A program made the position numbers and the translations under genes. A stretch of 64,000 bases of DNA, taken from Lysobacteraceae bacterium. Its GTDB lineage: Bacteria > Pseudomonadota > Gammaproteobacteria > Xanthomonadales > Xanthomonadaceae. Within the stretch, counting starts at the first letter, position 1; each line of letters opens with the position of its first letter. The DNA is taken from positions 49,915-113,914 of the forward strand of contig JAMLIV010000004.1 in assembly GCA_023954075.1 (NCBI GenBank), given 5' to 3'. Shown piece after piece: positions 12,699 to 21,075 of the stretch. The notes beneath the pieces are model-generated. The model made no database searches, had not been told where the DNA came from, and was given only the letters and a program-made list of their open reading frames with translations.

Positions 12699-13078
12699 GG
12701 CGCGTTCTCCGGGAGGGATGTCGGGCGTGACGTGACGTTGCTGGCATGGGATTCGTGCGCATTGCCGGAAGTTTTCCCGGCCTCGTCGCGGTGATGGTGC
12801 CGCTCGCGCTGATCGCGCGTCTTGAGCTTCATGACGCGCAGGGTCTCCGGGTCGATCCGGGCCTTGAAGGCGCGCCCGTCGGCATCGATGCCGCGCACCT
12901 CGTAGCAGCCGTCGTCGATCTTGATCCGCTCCAGCGTCCAGCCGCGCTCCCGCGCCATTTCGTGCACCGCTTCACGCGATTGCCACAGGCCGACGGGGGC
13001 ATCGCAGTGCCGTTCCGCCGCGGCGAGCGAGGCTGCGGTGGAAAGCACGATGGCGATGGCGAATGAAGCAGGTTTCAT
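12683..13078 (-). CDS. small secreted PepSY-domain protein
   Basis: A 131-residue protein with a signal peptide (MKPASFAIAIVLSTAASLAA) and one PepSY domain: helix SREAVHEMARERGWTLERI followed by the strand DGCYEVRGIDADG and FKARIDPETLRVMKL. The tail is charged and His-rich (RERHHHRDE), which could bind metal or heme. A strong ribosome site GGAGG lies just upstream of ATG 13078. The 3' end overlaps the start of the DUF2271 gene by 16 bases, so the two are coupled. The role in the redox locus is unknown. Confidence 0.85.
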   Translation of the reverse strand: MKPASFAIAIVLSTAASLAAAERHCDAPVGLWQSREAVHEMARERGWTLERIKIDDGCYEVRGIDADGRAFKARIDPETLRVMKLKTRDQRERHHHRDEAGKTSGNAHESHASNVTSRPTSLPENAPCPAP

Positions 13079-13185
13079 GGCGCACCTCCGTTCGCGGCCG
13101 CTGTCGGCTACGATACTGTCGGATCAGTTGAACGTCATCGTGCGCCTGTCCCGTCGCGCCTGGAAAACGGTGGTTGGGCTGCGCT

Positions 13186-13641
13186 TCAGCTCTTTTCGTG
13201 GAAGCGCGCGATGAAGGTGGCGCGGAAGCGCTGGTGGCAGGCCAGACAGTTGCGCTGCAACTCGGCAAAGGAGGCAATCACCGCCTCGCCATCTTCACGG
13301 ACAGCCGCTTCGCCCAGTGCGGTGGCGGTCTCGTGCACGGCACCGTCAAAGCCGCGGAACTGCGCTGCGTCACTGCCCAGCCAGCCGAGGATTCGCACCT
13401 TTTCGCCGGCGGGCGGCTGCGCGTGGCGCGCGATGCCGGGTGCCAACCGGGCGACGCGCTGCCAGTCTTCCATCGAAATCGCATGGGTGACCTGCTGCAT
13501 GTCTTCGCCGAGCTGGCGCATGATGCCCTGCAGCGCGGGGGGCTTGCCGGCTTCGGCGGCGGCGGGCGGGGGTGCGACTGCGCCCAGTGCGATGGCGACG
13601 AGCGCGGCGAGCGCGCGCAGGGAGCGGATCGTGGGATTCAT
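13186..13641 (-). CDS. cytochrome c' family protein
   Basis: A 151-residue periplasmic protein with an N-terminal signal peptide (cleavage near APPPAAA, about residue 29). A single C-terminal heme-c motif CLACH lies at 132-136, followed by HQRFRATF. The heme site at the end of a four-helix domain is the hallmark of cytochrome c', a pentacoordinate heme protein that binds NO in many proteobacteria. A ribosome site GGAG is 5 bases upstream of ATG 13641. A 107-base gap separates it from the PepSY gene, so a shared transcript is likely but not certain. Confidence 0.85.
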   Translation of the reverse strand: MNPTIRSLRALAALVAIALGAVAPPPAAAEAGKPPALQGIMRQLGEDMQQVTHAISMEDWQRVARLAPGIARHAQPPAGEKVRILGWLGSDAAQFRGFDGAVHETATALGEAAVREDGEAVIASFAELQRNCLACHQRFRATFIARFHEKS

Positions 13642-13672
13642 GGCATCTCCGTGGTTGGGGTGGTCCGTGGCT

Positions 13673-13961
13673 TCAGAACTCGACGTTCAGGGCGACCGAG
13701 CCGAAGGCGTGGAGGCCGGCCTGCCCATCGGATTCCCGCGTGCGCCAGACCCGCATCACCGCGAGCCTGATTCCGTGACGGGAGGTCAGCCACTGCGCGC
13801 TGATTCCCGCCGCGATCTGCGCGACCCGGGGCGGCGGGTGACGCTGTGGCTGGAGCGAAAGCGGTTGCCATCGAGGGACAGGCCGCGCAGAGCGCGATGA
13901 GGCACGCGGAGGCTGCGGCGTGTCGGACCCCGCGCGACGTCGGGCCGGCACTTTTCAGCAT
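13673..13961 (-). pseudogene. decayed outer-membrane beta-barrel gene
   Basis: The frame starting at ATG 13961 encodes a good signal peptide (MLKSAGP... then ACLIALCAACPSMATAFA) and then becomes an Arg/Gly/Pro-rich nonsense stretch. A neighbouring frame ends at the TGA at 13673-13675 with residues that look like the last strands of an outer-membrane barrel (SRHGIRLAVMRVW, then GSVALNVEF) and the terminal Phe needed by the Bam machine. The simplest reading is one gene that lost its middle and its frame. The ATG lies inside the 3' end of the LOG gene. No family can be named from what is left. Confidence 0.5.
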
Positions 13962-14830
13962 GGCGATAGCGATACCTCCGCTGGCGAACCGTGAAACCGC
14001 TCCAGCGCCGCAATGATTTCCTCGGGTTCGTCCGCGAACTCGAACAGACCGAGATCCGCAGCAGCGATGTAGCCCTCGTGCACCAGATGATCGAAATCGA
14101 TCAGTCGCTGCCAGAAGGCGCGGCCGACCAGCACCACGGGGATGCGGGGCACCTTGCCGGTCTGGATGAGAGTAAGCACCTCGAACAGTTCATCGAGTGT
14201 GCCGAAGCCGCCGGGGAAAGCGACCAGGCCCTTGGCGTGCATCAGGAAATGCATCTTGCGCAGCGCGAAATAGTGGAAACGGAACGCGAGCTCGGGGGAG
14301 ACGTAGGGGTTGGGTGCCTGTTCGTGCGGCAGCGTGATGTTCAGGCCGATGGAGCGCGCGCCGGCTTCGTGCGCGCCGCGGTTGGCGGCTTCCATGATGC
14401 CCGGACCGCCGCCGGTGACCACCACGAAGTCGCAGCGCCCCTCGTGCTGGAAGCGCCGGGAAACAAGCTGCGCGAAGCGCCGCGCCTGTTCGTAGTGGTG
14501 CGACTGCCGCAATCGGTGGCGGGCGCGCTCCAGCGCCTGCTCCAGCGCGGGAGTGGTTCCCGACTCCCGCGCCGCCGCTTCCAGATCGTCTAGGTGCGTG
14601 CGCGCAGCGCGGGCGTCCTGGACCCGCGCGCTGCCGAACACGACCACGGTGGATCCGATGCCTTCTTTCCGCAGCGCGCGTTCGGGCTTGAGCAGCTCCA
14701 GCTGCAGGCGCAGCGGGCGCAGATCCTCCTCGTTGAGCAGCGCGATGTCTTCGAAGGCCAGGCGATAGGTGGGCGAGCCGACGATCTCGCGCAGGCGCGC
14801 CGCGCGTTCGGAAGATTCCGGCGTGCTCAT
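13955..14830 (-). CDS. LOG-family (lysine decarboxylase-like fold) protein
   Basis: A 291-residue cytosolic protein of the LOG/TIGR00730 superfamily, whose best-known members release free nucleobase from nucleoside monophosphates. The motifs GGGPGIMEAAN (about 140-150) and PGGFGTLDE (206-214) form the nucleotide-binding and catalytic site. The extra N-terminal 100 residues are typical of the longer proteobacterial subgroup. ATG 14830 overlaps the preceding stop (ATGA), so it is coupled to the MBL hydrolase gene. The substrate is unknown. Confidence 0.9.
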   Translation of the reverse strand: MSTPESSERAARLREIVGSPTYRLAFEDIALLNEEDLRPLRLQLELLKPERALRKEGIGSTVVVFGSARVQDARAARTHLDDLEAAARESGTTPALEQALERARHRLRQSHHYEQARRFAQLVSRRFQHEGRCDFVVVTGGGPGIMEAANRGAHEAGARSIGLNITLPHEQAPNPYVSPELAFRFHYFALRKMHFLMHAKGLVAFPGGFGTLDELFEVLTLIQTGKVPRIPVVLVGRAFWQRLIDFDHLVHEGYIAAADLGLFEFADEPEEIIAALERFHGSPAEVSLSPC

Positions 14831-16236
14831 GCCGCCGCGCCTCCCGACGCGGGCCACCGCAGCGTCTGGCTGTGCTCGGCGACGTCCACCCGCCAGCCCA
14901 GGGTGTGCCGAAGATTTTCCGCCAGCGCCTGCGCGGCCGGCGCTTCGCCATGTACCAGGAAGGTGCGCGCCGGAGGCGTGCGAAAGGCCTTCACCCAGGC
15001 CAGCAGCGCGCGGCGGTCGGCGTGCGCGGAGAGGCCGTCGACGCGGTGGATCGCGGCACGCACGGGGACGTCTTCGCCGAACAGGCGCACACGGCTGGCT
15101 CCGTCCACCAATCGCCGCCCCAGGGTGCCCTGGGCCTGGTAGCCGGGCATCATCACGCTGCATTCGCGGCGCGCAAGATTGTGGAACAGGTGGTGGCGAA
15201 TCCGGCCGGCATCGCACATGCCGCTGGCCGAAATGATGATCGCGCCGGAGCGTATCTGGTTGAGCGCCTTGGATTCCTCGACGCTGGCGGTGAAGTGCAG
15301 GTTCGGCAGGTCCTGCCCCAGCGCGTGCCAGTCGACCAGCTCGCGCGCCTGCGCGTCGAACAGTTCCAGATGGCTGCGCGTGATGCGGGTCACCTCGGTG
15401 GCCATCGGCGAATCCACGAAGATCATGGGCGGACGCAGCCGGCCCTGCCGCACCAGCTGGTGCAGGAGGTAGATGACCTGCTGGGTGCGTCCGACCGCGA
15501 AGGCCGGCATGACGACGTTGCCGCCGCGCTCGTACAGGGTGCGTTCGACGATCCCGATCATTTCCTCTTCGGTCGCGGCGAGCTGCGTGTGATCGCGATC
15601 GCCGTAGGTCGACTCCAGCACCAGGATGTCGGCGTCCTCGATGGTTGCCGGATCGCGCAGGATGGGCCGCCCGGGCTGGCCCAGGTCTCCGGAGAAAACG
15701 AGCTTGGTCGTGCGCCCCACTTCCCTGAGCCAGACCTCGAGGATCGCCGAGCCGATGATGTGCCCGGCTTCGCGGAACCGCACCCGCACGGCGGGATGCG
15801 GGGCGATCTCGCTGTCGTAGTCCACGCCCTCCACCTGCTCCAGGCAGGCCTTGGCGTCGGCCACCGTGTACAGCGGCGGCGTGGCCTTGCCGCCGCGCCG
15901 CCGCGCTTCGCGCTCGGACTCGTATTCCTGGATGTGTCCGCTGTCGGGCAGCATCACGCCGAGCAGGTCGGCGGTGGCACCGGTGGCAAGGATCGGCCCC
16001 TTGAACCCGGCGCGGGTGAGCTTGGGCAAAAGGCCGCTGTGGTCGATGTGGCCGTGGGTCAAAAGGACGAAATCGAGCGTGGCCGGATCGAATTCGAACG
16101 GCCTGCGGTTGCGCGCCGGAGCCTCGCGGCCGCCCTGCACCATGCCGCAGTCCACCAGGAAGCGGACGTTCGCGCCTTCGACCAGAAAACAGGAGCCGGT
16201 CACTTCGCCGGCGGCACCCAGGAAGTGCAGCTTCAT
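14827..16236 (-). CDS. MBL-fold / beta-CASP RNA-processing hydrolase
   Basis: A 469-residue protein of the CPSF73-like metallo-beta-lactamase family. The zinc site shows HGHIDH at 61-66, and the later motifs GHIIGSAI, FSGDLG and the C-terminal FLVHGE are present. A beta-CASP insertion follows, with ESTYGDRDH and ISASGMCDAGRIRHH. Such bacterial proteins resemble archaeal and eukaryotic endo/exoribonucleases and are often annotated 'MBL fold metallo-hydrolase RNA specificity domain'. It overlaps the neighbouring genes by ATGA at both ends, giving a coupled b561-MBL-LOG set. The RNA target is unknown. Confidence 0.9.
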   Translation of the reverse strand: MKLHFLGAAGEVTGSCFLVEGANVRFLVDCGMVQGGREAPARNRRPFEFDPATLDFVLLTHGHIDHSGLLPKLTRAGFKGPILATGATADLLGVMLPDSGHIQEYESEREARRRGGKATPPLYTVADAKACLEQVEGVDYDSEIAPHPAVRVRFREAGHIIGSAILEVWLREVGRTTKLVFSGDLGQPGRPILRDPATIEDADILVLESTYGDRDHTQLAATEEEMIGIVERTLYERGGNVVMPAFAVGRTQQVIYLLHQLVRQGRLRPPMIFVDSPMATEVTRITRSHLELFDAQARELVDWHALGQDLPNLHFTASVEESKALNQIRSGAIIISASGMCDAGRIRHHLFHNLARRECSVMMPGYQAQGTLGRRLVDGASRVRLFGEDVPVRAAIHRVDGLSAHADRRALLAWVKAFRTPPARTFLVHGEAPAAQALAENLRHTLGWRVDVAEHSQTLRWPASGGAAA

Positions 16237-16814
16237 GCCGAGCGGCCCCGCTCGTCGACCACGGCGTTCGAACCGCGCAGGGTCATCCGCCGCAAGGTGT
16301 CGTCGCGCGACACATAGTGGTGAAACAGCGCGGCGGCGGCGTGCAGGCCGATCAGCCAGTAACCGATCGTGCCGATCAGCGCGTGGAGGTCTTGGAAGCG
16401 CTCCGCCAGCGCCTGGTCCGGGGCAACGAGCGGCGGCAGGGTCAGCCCGAAGAAGGGCACCGGCTTGCCCTTGGCGCTGAGCACGATCCATCCCAGCAGC
16501 GGCATGCCGACGAGGAATACGTAAAGCGCCAGGTGCATCGATTTGGCCAACCATTCCTGCCATGCCGGCGGTGCCGGCGTGATCGGCGGGACGCGAAACA
16601 GGGCGCGCGCCGGCAGGCGGATCAGCACCAGGGCAAACACCACCAGCCCCAGCATGAAGTGCCAGTGCTTCATCAGCTCGCGCGTCTCGCTGCCCTTGGG
16701 ATACATCTCGCGCAGTTCGATCAGGGCATAGACGGCAACCAGCAGAAGCAGGGTCAACCAGTGCAGGCTGATGGACAGCCCGTGATAGCGGGAAGGGGCA
16801 TGTGGCGTGTTCAT
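16233..16814 (-). CDS. cytochrome b561 family protein
   Basis: A 193-residue membrane protein with four helices and the heme-ligand histidines of the bacterial b561 family (SLHWL at the first helix, KHWHF in the second, HLALYVF and the late LHAAAALFHHYV). These proteins move electrons between quinones and periplasmic acceptors. ATG 16814 has GAGG 8 bases upstream; a longer frame start lacks support. The stop overlaps the MBL hydrolase start. Confidence 0.88.
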   Translation of the reverse strand: MNTPHAPSRYHGLSISLHWLTLLLLVAVYALIELREMYPKGSETRELMKHWHFMLGLVVFALVLIRLPARALFRVPPITPAPPAWQEWLAKSMHLALYVFLVGMPLLGWIVLSAKGKPVPFFGLTLPPLVAPDQALAERFQDLHALIGTIGYWLIGLHAAAALFHHYVSRDDTLRRMTLRGSNAVVDERGRSA

Positions 16815-16880
16815 GGATTTCGCCTCGAAGGATGGCCGCTGTGGACCCGGGACAAGTGGCATGGGGGTTCCGGCGACGCG

Positions 16881-17078
16881 CTACTCGCGCCGCGGGCAGG
16901 TGTCGATGCCCATCAGGCGATAGCCGGGGCAGCGGCCGGAGAGGCCGGTGATGATCGGCATCACGCCGATGAGACCGAGCCAGCGCCACGGCGAATCCAG
17001 CCAGAAAGGCAGGCTGACGAGGGCGAGTCCGATGATGACGCGAATCAGGCGATCAAGGTTTCCGACGTTGACTTTCAT
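16881..17078 (-). CDS. DUF2892 (YgaP membrane-domain-like) small inner-membrane protein
   Basis: A 65-residue protein with two hydrophobic segments (IRVIIGLALVSLPFWL and WLGLIGVMPIITGLSG) and the end GRCPGYRLMGIDTC, the DUF2892 signature known from the membrane part of YgaP. Two Cys residues near the end are conserved in the family. ATG 17078 has GGAG 7 bases upstream; longer in-frame starts are unsupported. It lies upstream of the b561 gene on the same strand. The function is unknown. Confidence 0.82.
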   Translation of the reverse strand: MKVNVGNLDRLIRVIIGLALVSLPFWLDSPWRWLGLIGVMPIITGLSGRCPGYRLMGIDTCPRRE

Positions 17079-17156
17079 GACAATGCTCCATTGCGGTGGA
17101 CAGGGAAGCCGGTGCAGGAATACGCGGCCTGCGCGCGGCGACTCTTTCATTGAACG

Positions 17157-18674
17157 TCACGAACGCGCGCGATCCGCCGCGGCGAGCGCTTCCTCGCGCG
17201 GCGCTTCCCAGCCCCCGCCCAGCGCCTTGTAGAGCGCCACGAGGCGAACCGCGGCGCTGGATTGGGCGCGCGCCTGCGTCTGGCGCGCCTCGTGCAGCAG
17301 GCGCTCGGCGGCCAGCAGTTCGATCAGCGCGATGTCACCGGCAGCGTAGCGCGCCTGCGCGTGGGCGTGACTGCGCAGGCTGGCCTGCAGCGCCAGATCC
17401 CGCCGCGCCAGCGACTCCAGACCGGCGCGGTAATCGCTCAGCGCCCGCTCGGCGTCGCCCAGCGCCGCGAGCACGGTCTGCTCGTAGGCCAGGGCCGCGC
17501 GTTCGGTCGCGGCTTCGCGCGCACGGATTTCGGCGCGCACCCGGCCGCCGTCGAACAGGCGCCACGAAATCATCGGCAGGATGGAGAAACGCGCGCTGGA
17601 CGAATCGAACCAGTCGCCGGTGTCCAGCGCCTGGAATCCGCCGCCCGCGCCGATCGCAAGCTTCGGGAACAGCTCGGCGGTGGCCACGCCGATCTCGGCG
17701 GTGCTGGCGGCCAACTGGCGTTCGGCAGCGCGCACGTCGGGGCGGCGGCGCAGCACGTCGGCACGCTCGCCGACCGGCAGGGGCGACAGCGTCGGTGCCT
17801 CCGGCAGCACATCCAGCAGCGCCAGCTCGGCGTCGGGGCCGCTGCCGAGCAGCACGCCCAGGGCCAGCACGGCGGCGCGCTGGCGCGCCTCGATCTCGGG
17901 CAGGCCGGCGGTGGCCGCGGCCCACTGCGCCGCCACGGTTTCCACGTCGGCCAGCGATGCGTCGCCCAGGGCATGACGCTGCCGCGCCAGCTCCAGGGTC
18001 TGTTCGAGCGCGCGCACCGTGCCCTGCTGGGCCAGGAGCTCACGTGCGGCCCCGGCGGCTTCGAACCAGGTGCGGGCCACTTCGGCCGCAATGCGCATGC
18101 GCGCGCCCCCGGCCTCGATGCGGGTGGCGGCCAGGCGTGCCTCGGCGCTTTCCAGCGCGCGCCGCGTGCCGCCGAACAGGTCGAGTTCCCAGGCGGCATC
18201 GAAACCGGCGTCGTAAATGGTCTGGCTGGCATCCAGTCCGGGTAGGGAGCCGATCGGCAGCGCGCCGTTCTCGCTTTGCCGGCGGCGATTGACGCTGGTG
18301 CCGGCCGCGACGGTCGGGGCGCGCGCGCCCGCCGTGCGGTCGCGCAGCGCGCGCGCCTCGTCGATCCGCGACATGGCCTGGCGCAGGTCGAGGTTGCGTT
18401 CGAGCGCGGTGCCGATCAGACGTTCCAGAACGGGGTCGCCCAGGGTTTCCCACCAGCGCGACAGTTCGGCCGGCGCCGTTCCAGCGGGCAGGGCGACGTC
18501 CGGCTGGATCCAGTTGCCCTCGACCGCCAGCGCCGGCGGGCCGGCGTAGTCGGGGCCGACCGTCGCGCAGCCGCCCAGCACGGTCGCGGCGAGCAGCAGC
18601 GCCAGCGCGCGCCGCCGGGATCGTGGCGGCACCGCGGCCGGCGTGGTCTTCATGGTGCTGGCGCGGATTCGCAT
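17157..18674 (-). CDS. NodT-type outer-membrane efflux lipoprotein
   Basis: A 505-residue TolC-like channel. A type II signal peptide with lipobox LGGC (Cys36 from this start) is followed by the family start ATVGPDYAGP. Two outer_membrane_efflux repeats with long coiled helices follow (for example RNLDLRQAMSRIDEARALRD and AYEQTVLAALGDAERALSDY). ATG 18674 is preceded by AGGAG at 7 bases; longer and shorter starts are less supported. It lies 103 bases downstream of the ABC permease genes and probably serves them as the exit duct, giving a full tripartite exporter. Confidence 0.92.
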   Translation of the reverse strand: MRIRASTMKTTPAAVPPRSRRRALALLLAATVLGGCATVGPDYAGPPALAVEGNWIQPDVALPAGTAPAELSRWWETLGDPVLERLIGTALERNLDLRQAMSRIDEARALRDRTAGARAPTVAAGTSVNRRRQSENGALPIGSLPGLDASQTIYDAGFDAAWELDLFGGTRRALESAEARLAATRIEAGGARMRIAAEVARTWFEAAGAARELLAQQGTVRALEQTLELARQRHALGDASLADVETVAAQWAAATAGLPEIEARQRAAVLALGVLLGSGPDAELALLDVLPEAPTLSPLPVGERADVLRRRPDVRAAERQLAASTAEIGVATAELFPKLAIGAGGGFQALDTGDWFDSSSARFSILPMISWRLFDGGRVRAEIRAREAATERAALAYEQTVLAALGDAERALSDYRAGLESLARRDLALQASLRSHAHAQARYAAGDIALIELLAAERLLHEARQTQARAQSSAAVRLVALYKALGGGWEAPREEALAAADRARS

Positions 18675-18777
18675 GGCGATACTCCTGGGTGAGACGGTGT
18701 CGGGCGCGGTCAGCGCCTCTGGAACGGTTCGTGGCGAGTCGGACAAGAGCTACGGCTCAGGGCAGTGTGCGACCGGG

Positions 18778-19899
18778 TCATTGCAGGCGTCTACGCACGA
18801 AGAAGATCGCGGCCAGCAGGGTCGTCAGCGCGATCAGGGCCAGCGGCCAGAGGCTGGAAACGATGTCGCCGGGCGGCATCGCCTTGAGGAAACTGCCCTC
18901 GACGATGATGAGGAAGTGGGTCAGCGGAATTCCCTGGGCCAGCCATTGCAGGACCACGGGCATGTTTTCCACCGGGGTGGCGAAGCCGGACATCAGCACC
19001 GCCGGCACGCCGATGGCGAAGGCGCCGAGGATCGCCTGTTGCTGGGTCATGCTGACGGCGGAAATCACCAGGCCGATGCCGACCACCGACAGGATGAAGA
19101 GCACGAGGCTGCCGAGCAGGAGCGGAAAGCTGCCGGAAAACGGAATCCCGAACAGGAACACGCCGGCGCCGATCATGAACAGCCCCAGCAGGGTGCCGAT
19201 GGCCAGCGCCGGCAGCGATTTGGAAATGATGATCTCGGGCGTCGAGGTGGGCGAGACCAGGAGCTGGTCGAAGGTGCCCAGCTCGCGTTCGCGCGCGATC
19301 GACAGCGCCGTGATCATCAATGAGCTGAACAGCGCCAGGATGCCGGTCAGTCCGGGCACGATGAACCAGCGATACGTCAGGTTCGGGTTGAACCAGTGGC
19401 GCACCGACACCGGTGCGCCGGCGGGCGTATCGGGCACGAGTTCCGCGCCGACCTCGGCCGCGATGCTGGCGAGATAGGCCACCGTGATCTGCCCCGAATT
19501 GCTGCGCCGGCCGTCCACCAGCACCTGCACGCGCCCGCCGCTGCCCGCGGCGATGGCGCGGGAAAAATCCTGCGGAATGGCAAGTCCGGCGATGACCGTA
19601 CCGTGATCGATCAGGTTGCGCATTTCCTCGACGCTGGCGACATGGTGCACGCGCGTGATGAAGCGCGCGCTTTCCATCTGCTGCACCAGCTCATGCCCGC
19701 CGCGCCCCGCGTCCTGGCTGTGCACGGCGACGTCGACGTTGCGCACTTCCAGTGTGGCGGCGAAGGCGAAGATCACCAGCTGCATGATGGGCGGCGCGAA
19801 CACCACCATGCGGCTGCGCGGGTCGCGCAGCACGCTGAGCACCTCCTTGACGAACTGGGCGCGCAGGCGGGTGGGGTTGAAGTAGTCGGAAACCTTCAT
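18778..19899 (-). CDS. ybhR: ABC-2 type exporter permease, YbhR-like
   Basis: A 373-residue permease with one N-terminal helix (VVFAPPIMQLVIFAFAATLE), a large periplasmic domain (about 50-170), and five further helices at the C-terminus, the ABC-2 layout of YbhR/YbhS/YhhJ. It contains SIARERELGTFDQLLVSP, the conserved coupling region after the second helix. It is the second of two similar permeases downstream of a fused ATPase, the order seen in E. coli ybhG-F-S-R. The gap to the upstream permease is 6 bases. Confidence 0.88.
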   Translation of the reverse strand: MKVSDYFNPTRLRAQFVKEVLSVLRDPRSRMVVFAPPIMQLVIFAFAATLEVRNVDVAVHSQDAGRGGHELVQQMESARFITRVHHVASVEEMRNLIDHGTVIAGLAIPQDFSRAIAAGSGGRVQVLVDGRRSNSGQITVAYLASIAAEVGAELVPDTPAGAPVSVRHWFNPNLTYRWFIVPGLTGILALFSSLMITALSIARERELGTFDQLLVSPTSTPEIIISKSLPALAIGTLLGLFMIGAGVFLFGIPFSGSFPLLLGSLVLFILSVVGIGLVISAVSMTQQQAILGAFAIGVPAVLMSGFATPVENMPVVLQWLAQGIPLTHFLIIVEGSFLKAMPPGDIVSSLWPLALIALTTLLAAIFFVRRRLQ

Positions 19900-19905
19900 T
19901 CGCGC

Positions 19906-21075
19906 TCACTCCAGGTTCTTGCGGGTGGCGCGTTTGGCCAGCGCGAAGAACACCAGGCCGATGGCCGTCATGGCGGCAAGATTGGGCAGGAACACCGCCC
20001 AGATGTCGCCGGCGAGGAACACGGTCTTGAGCGAGGCCACGAAGTAGCGCGCCGGAATCACCAGGGTGACCATGCGGATCGGTGCCGGCATGGCGTCGAT
20101 CTCGAACAGGAAGCCGGAGAGCATGAAGGCCGGCAGGAATCCGGAAAAAAGCGCGATCTGCGCGGCGAGGAACTGGTTGCGCGCCAGCGAGGAGATCAGG
20201 AGGCCCTGACCGAGCGCCGGCACCATGAAGGCCGCCGAGAGCAGCATCAGGGCCGCGAGCGAGCCGCGCAGCGGCACGTCGAACACCCACACCGCCAGCC
20301 CGGTGGCACCCAGCGTGGCCAGCATCGCCAACGCGAAGTAGGGCAGCAGCTTGCCGATCAGTATCTCGACCACCGAGGCCGGCGTGGAAAGCACGGCCTC
20401 CATCGTGCCGCGCTCCCACTCGCGCGCCACCACCAGCGCGGTGAGCATGGTGCCGATGATCGCCATGACGATGGCGATGGCACCGGGCACCAGCGAGCGG
20501 CGGCTTTCCAGCTCCGGGTTGAACCAGAAGCGCGGCTCCAGCGTCACCGCCGGCGTCGGTGCCTGACCAAGTTGCGCGGCGCGCCAGGTTTCGACCACGC
20601 CCCGGCCGTAGTTCTCCACGTAGTTGGCGGTATTGGGATAGGAGCCGTCGGTGATGATCTGCACCAGTGGCTCCTCGCCGCGCCGCGCCAGGCGCTGTTC
20701 GAAATCCTGCGGGATGACGATGAAGCCGCGCAGCCGCCCGGCAACCACGGAATCCACCACCTCGCGCCGGTCATGGGCGAAGGTCACGTCGAGGTAGCGC
20801 GTGCCGGCGAACGCCGCCGCCAGCGACTGCGCCGTGGCCCCCTGCGATTCGAGCACCACGCCCACGCGCACGCCCTTGGCATCCAGGGAAACGGCGTAGG
20901 CGAACAGCAGCAGCAGCACCACCGGCAGCACGAAGGCGATCAGCAGGGTGGAGGGGTCGCGCATCGCCTGCAGGCTTTCCTTGGAGACCAGCGCCAGCAG
21001 CCGGCGCGTGTCGAAGCGGCGCAGTCCGGCCGCCATCGCGGCATCGGTTCCGGGGGCGCGCCCGGCCGCGCTCAC
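19906..21075 (-). CDS. ybhS: ABC-2 type exporter permease, YbhS-like
   Basis: A 389-residue permease with the same plan as its downstream neighbour: N-terminal helix (LIAFVLPVVLLLLFAYAVSL), periplasmic domain, coupling motif VAREWERGTMEAVLSTP, and a five-helix end. The GTG start at 21075 overlaps the stop of the ATPase gene. An ATG 13 codons in (MAAGLRRFDTRR) is an alternative start. With its partner it forms the membrane channel of an exporter; E. coli YbhFSR is linked to cation and drug tolerance. The substrate here is unknown. Confidence 0.87.
   Translation of the reverse strand: MSAAGRAPGTDAAMAAGLRRFDTRRLLALVSKESLQAMRDPSTLLIAFVLPVVLLLLFAYAVSLDAKGVRVGVVLESQGATAQSLAAAFAGTRYLDVTFAHDRREVVDSVVAGRLRGFIVIPQDFEQRLARRGEEPLVQIITDGSYPNTANYVENYGRGVVETWRAAQLGQAPTPAVTLEPRFWFNPELESRRSLVPGAIAIVMAIIGTMLTALVVAREWERGTMEAVLSTPASVVEILIGKLLPYFALAMLATLGATGLAVWVFDVPLRGSLAALMLLSAAFMVPALGQGLLISSLARNQFLAAQIALFSGFLPAFMLSGFLFEIDAMPAPIRMVTLVIPARYFVASLKTVFLAGDIWAVFLPNLAAMTAIGLVFFALAKRATRKNLE

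Noticed and set aside
13638..13961. 107-codon frame as an intact gene coupled to cytochrome c' by ATGA
   Set aside because: After the signal peptide it is Arg/Gly/Pro-rich nonsense, while a neighbouring frame carries the barrel-like C-terminus; a decayed gene fits better.
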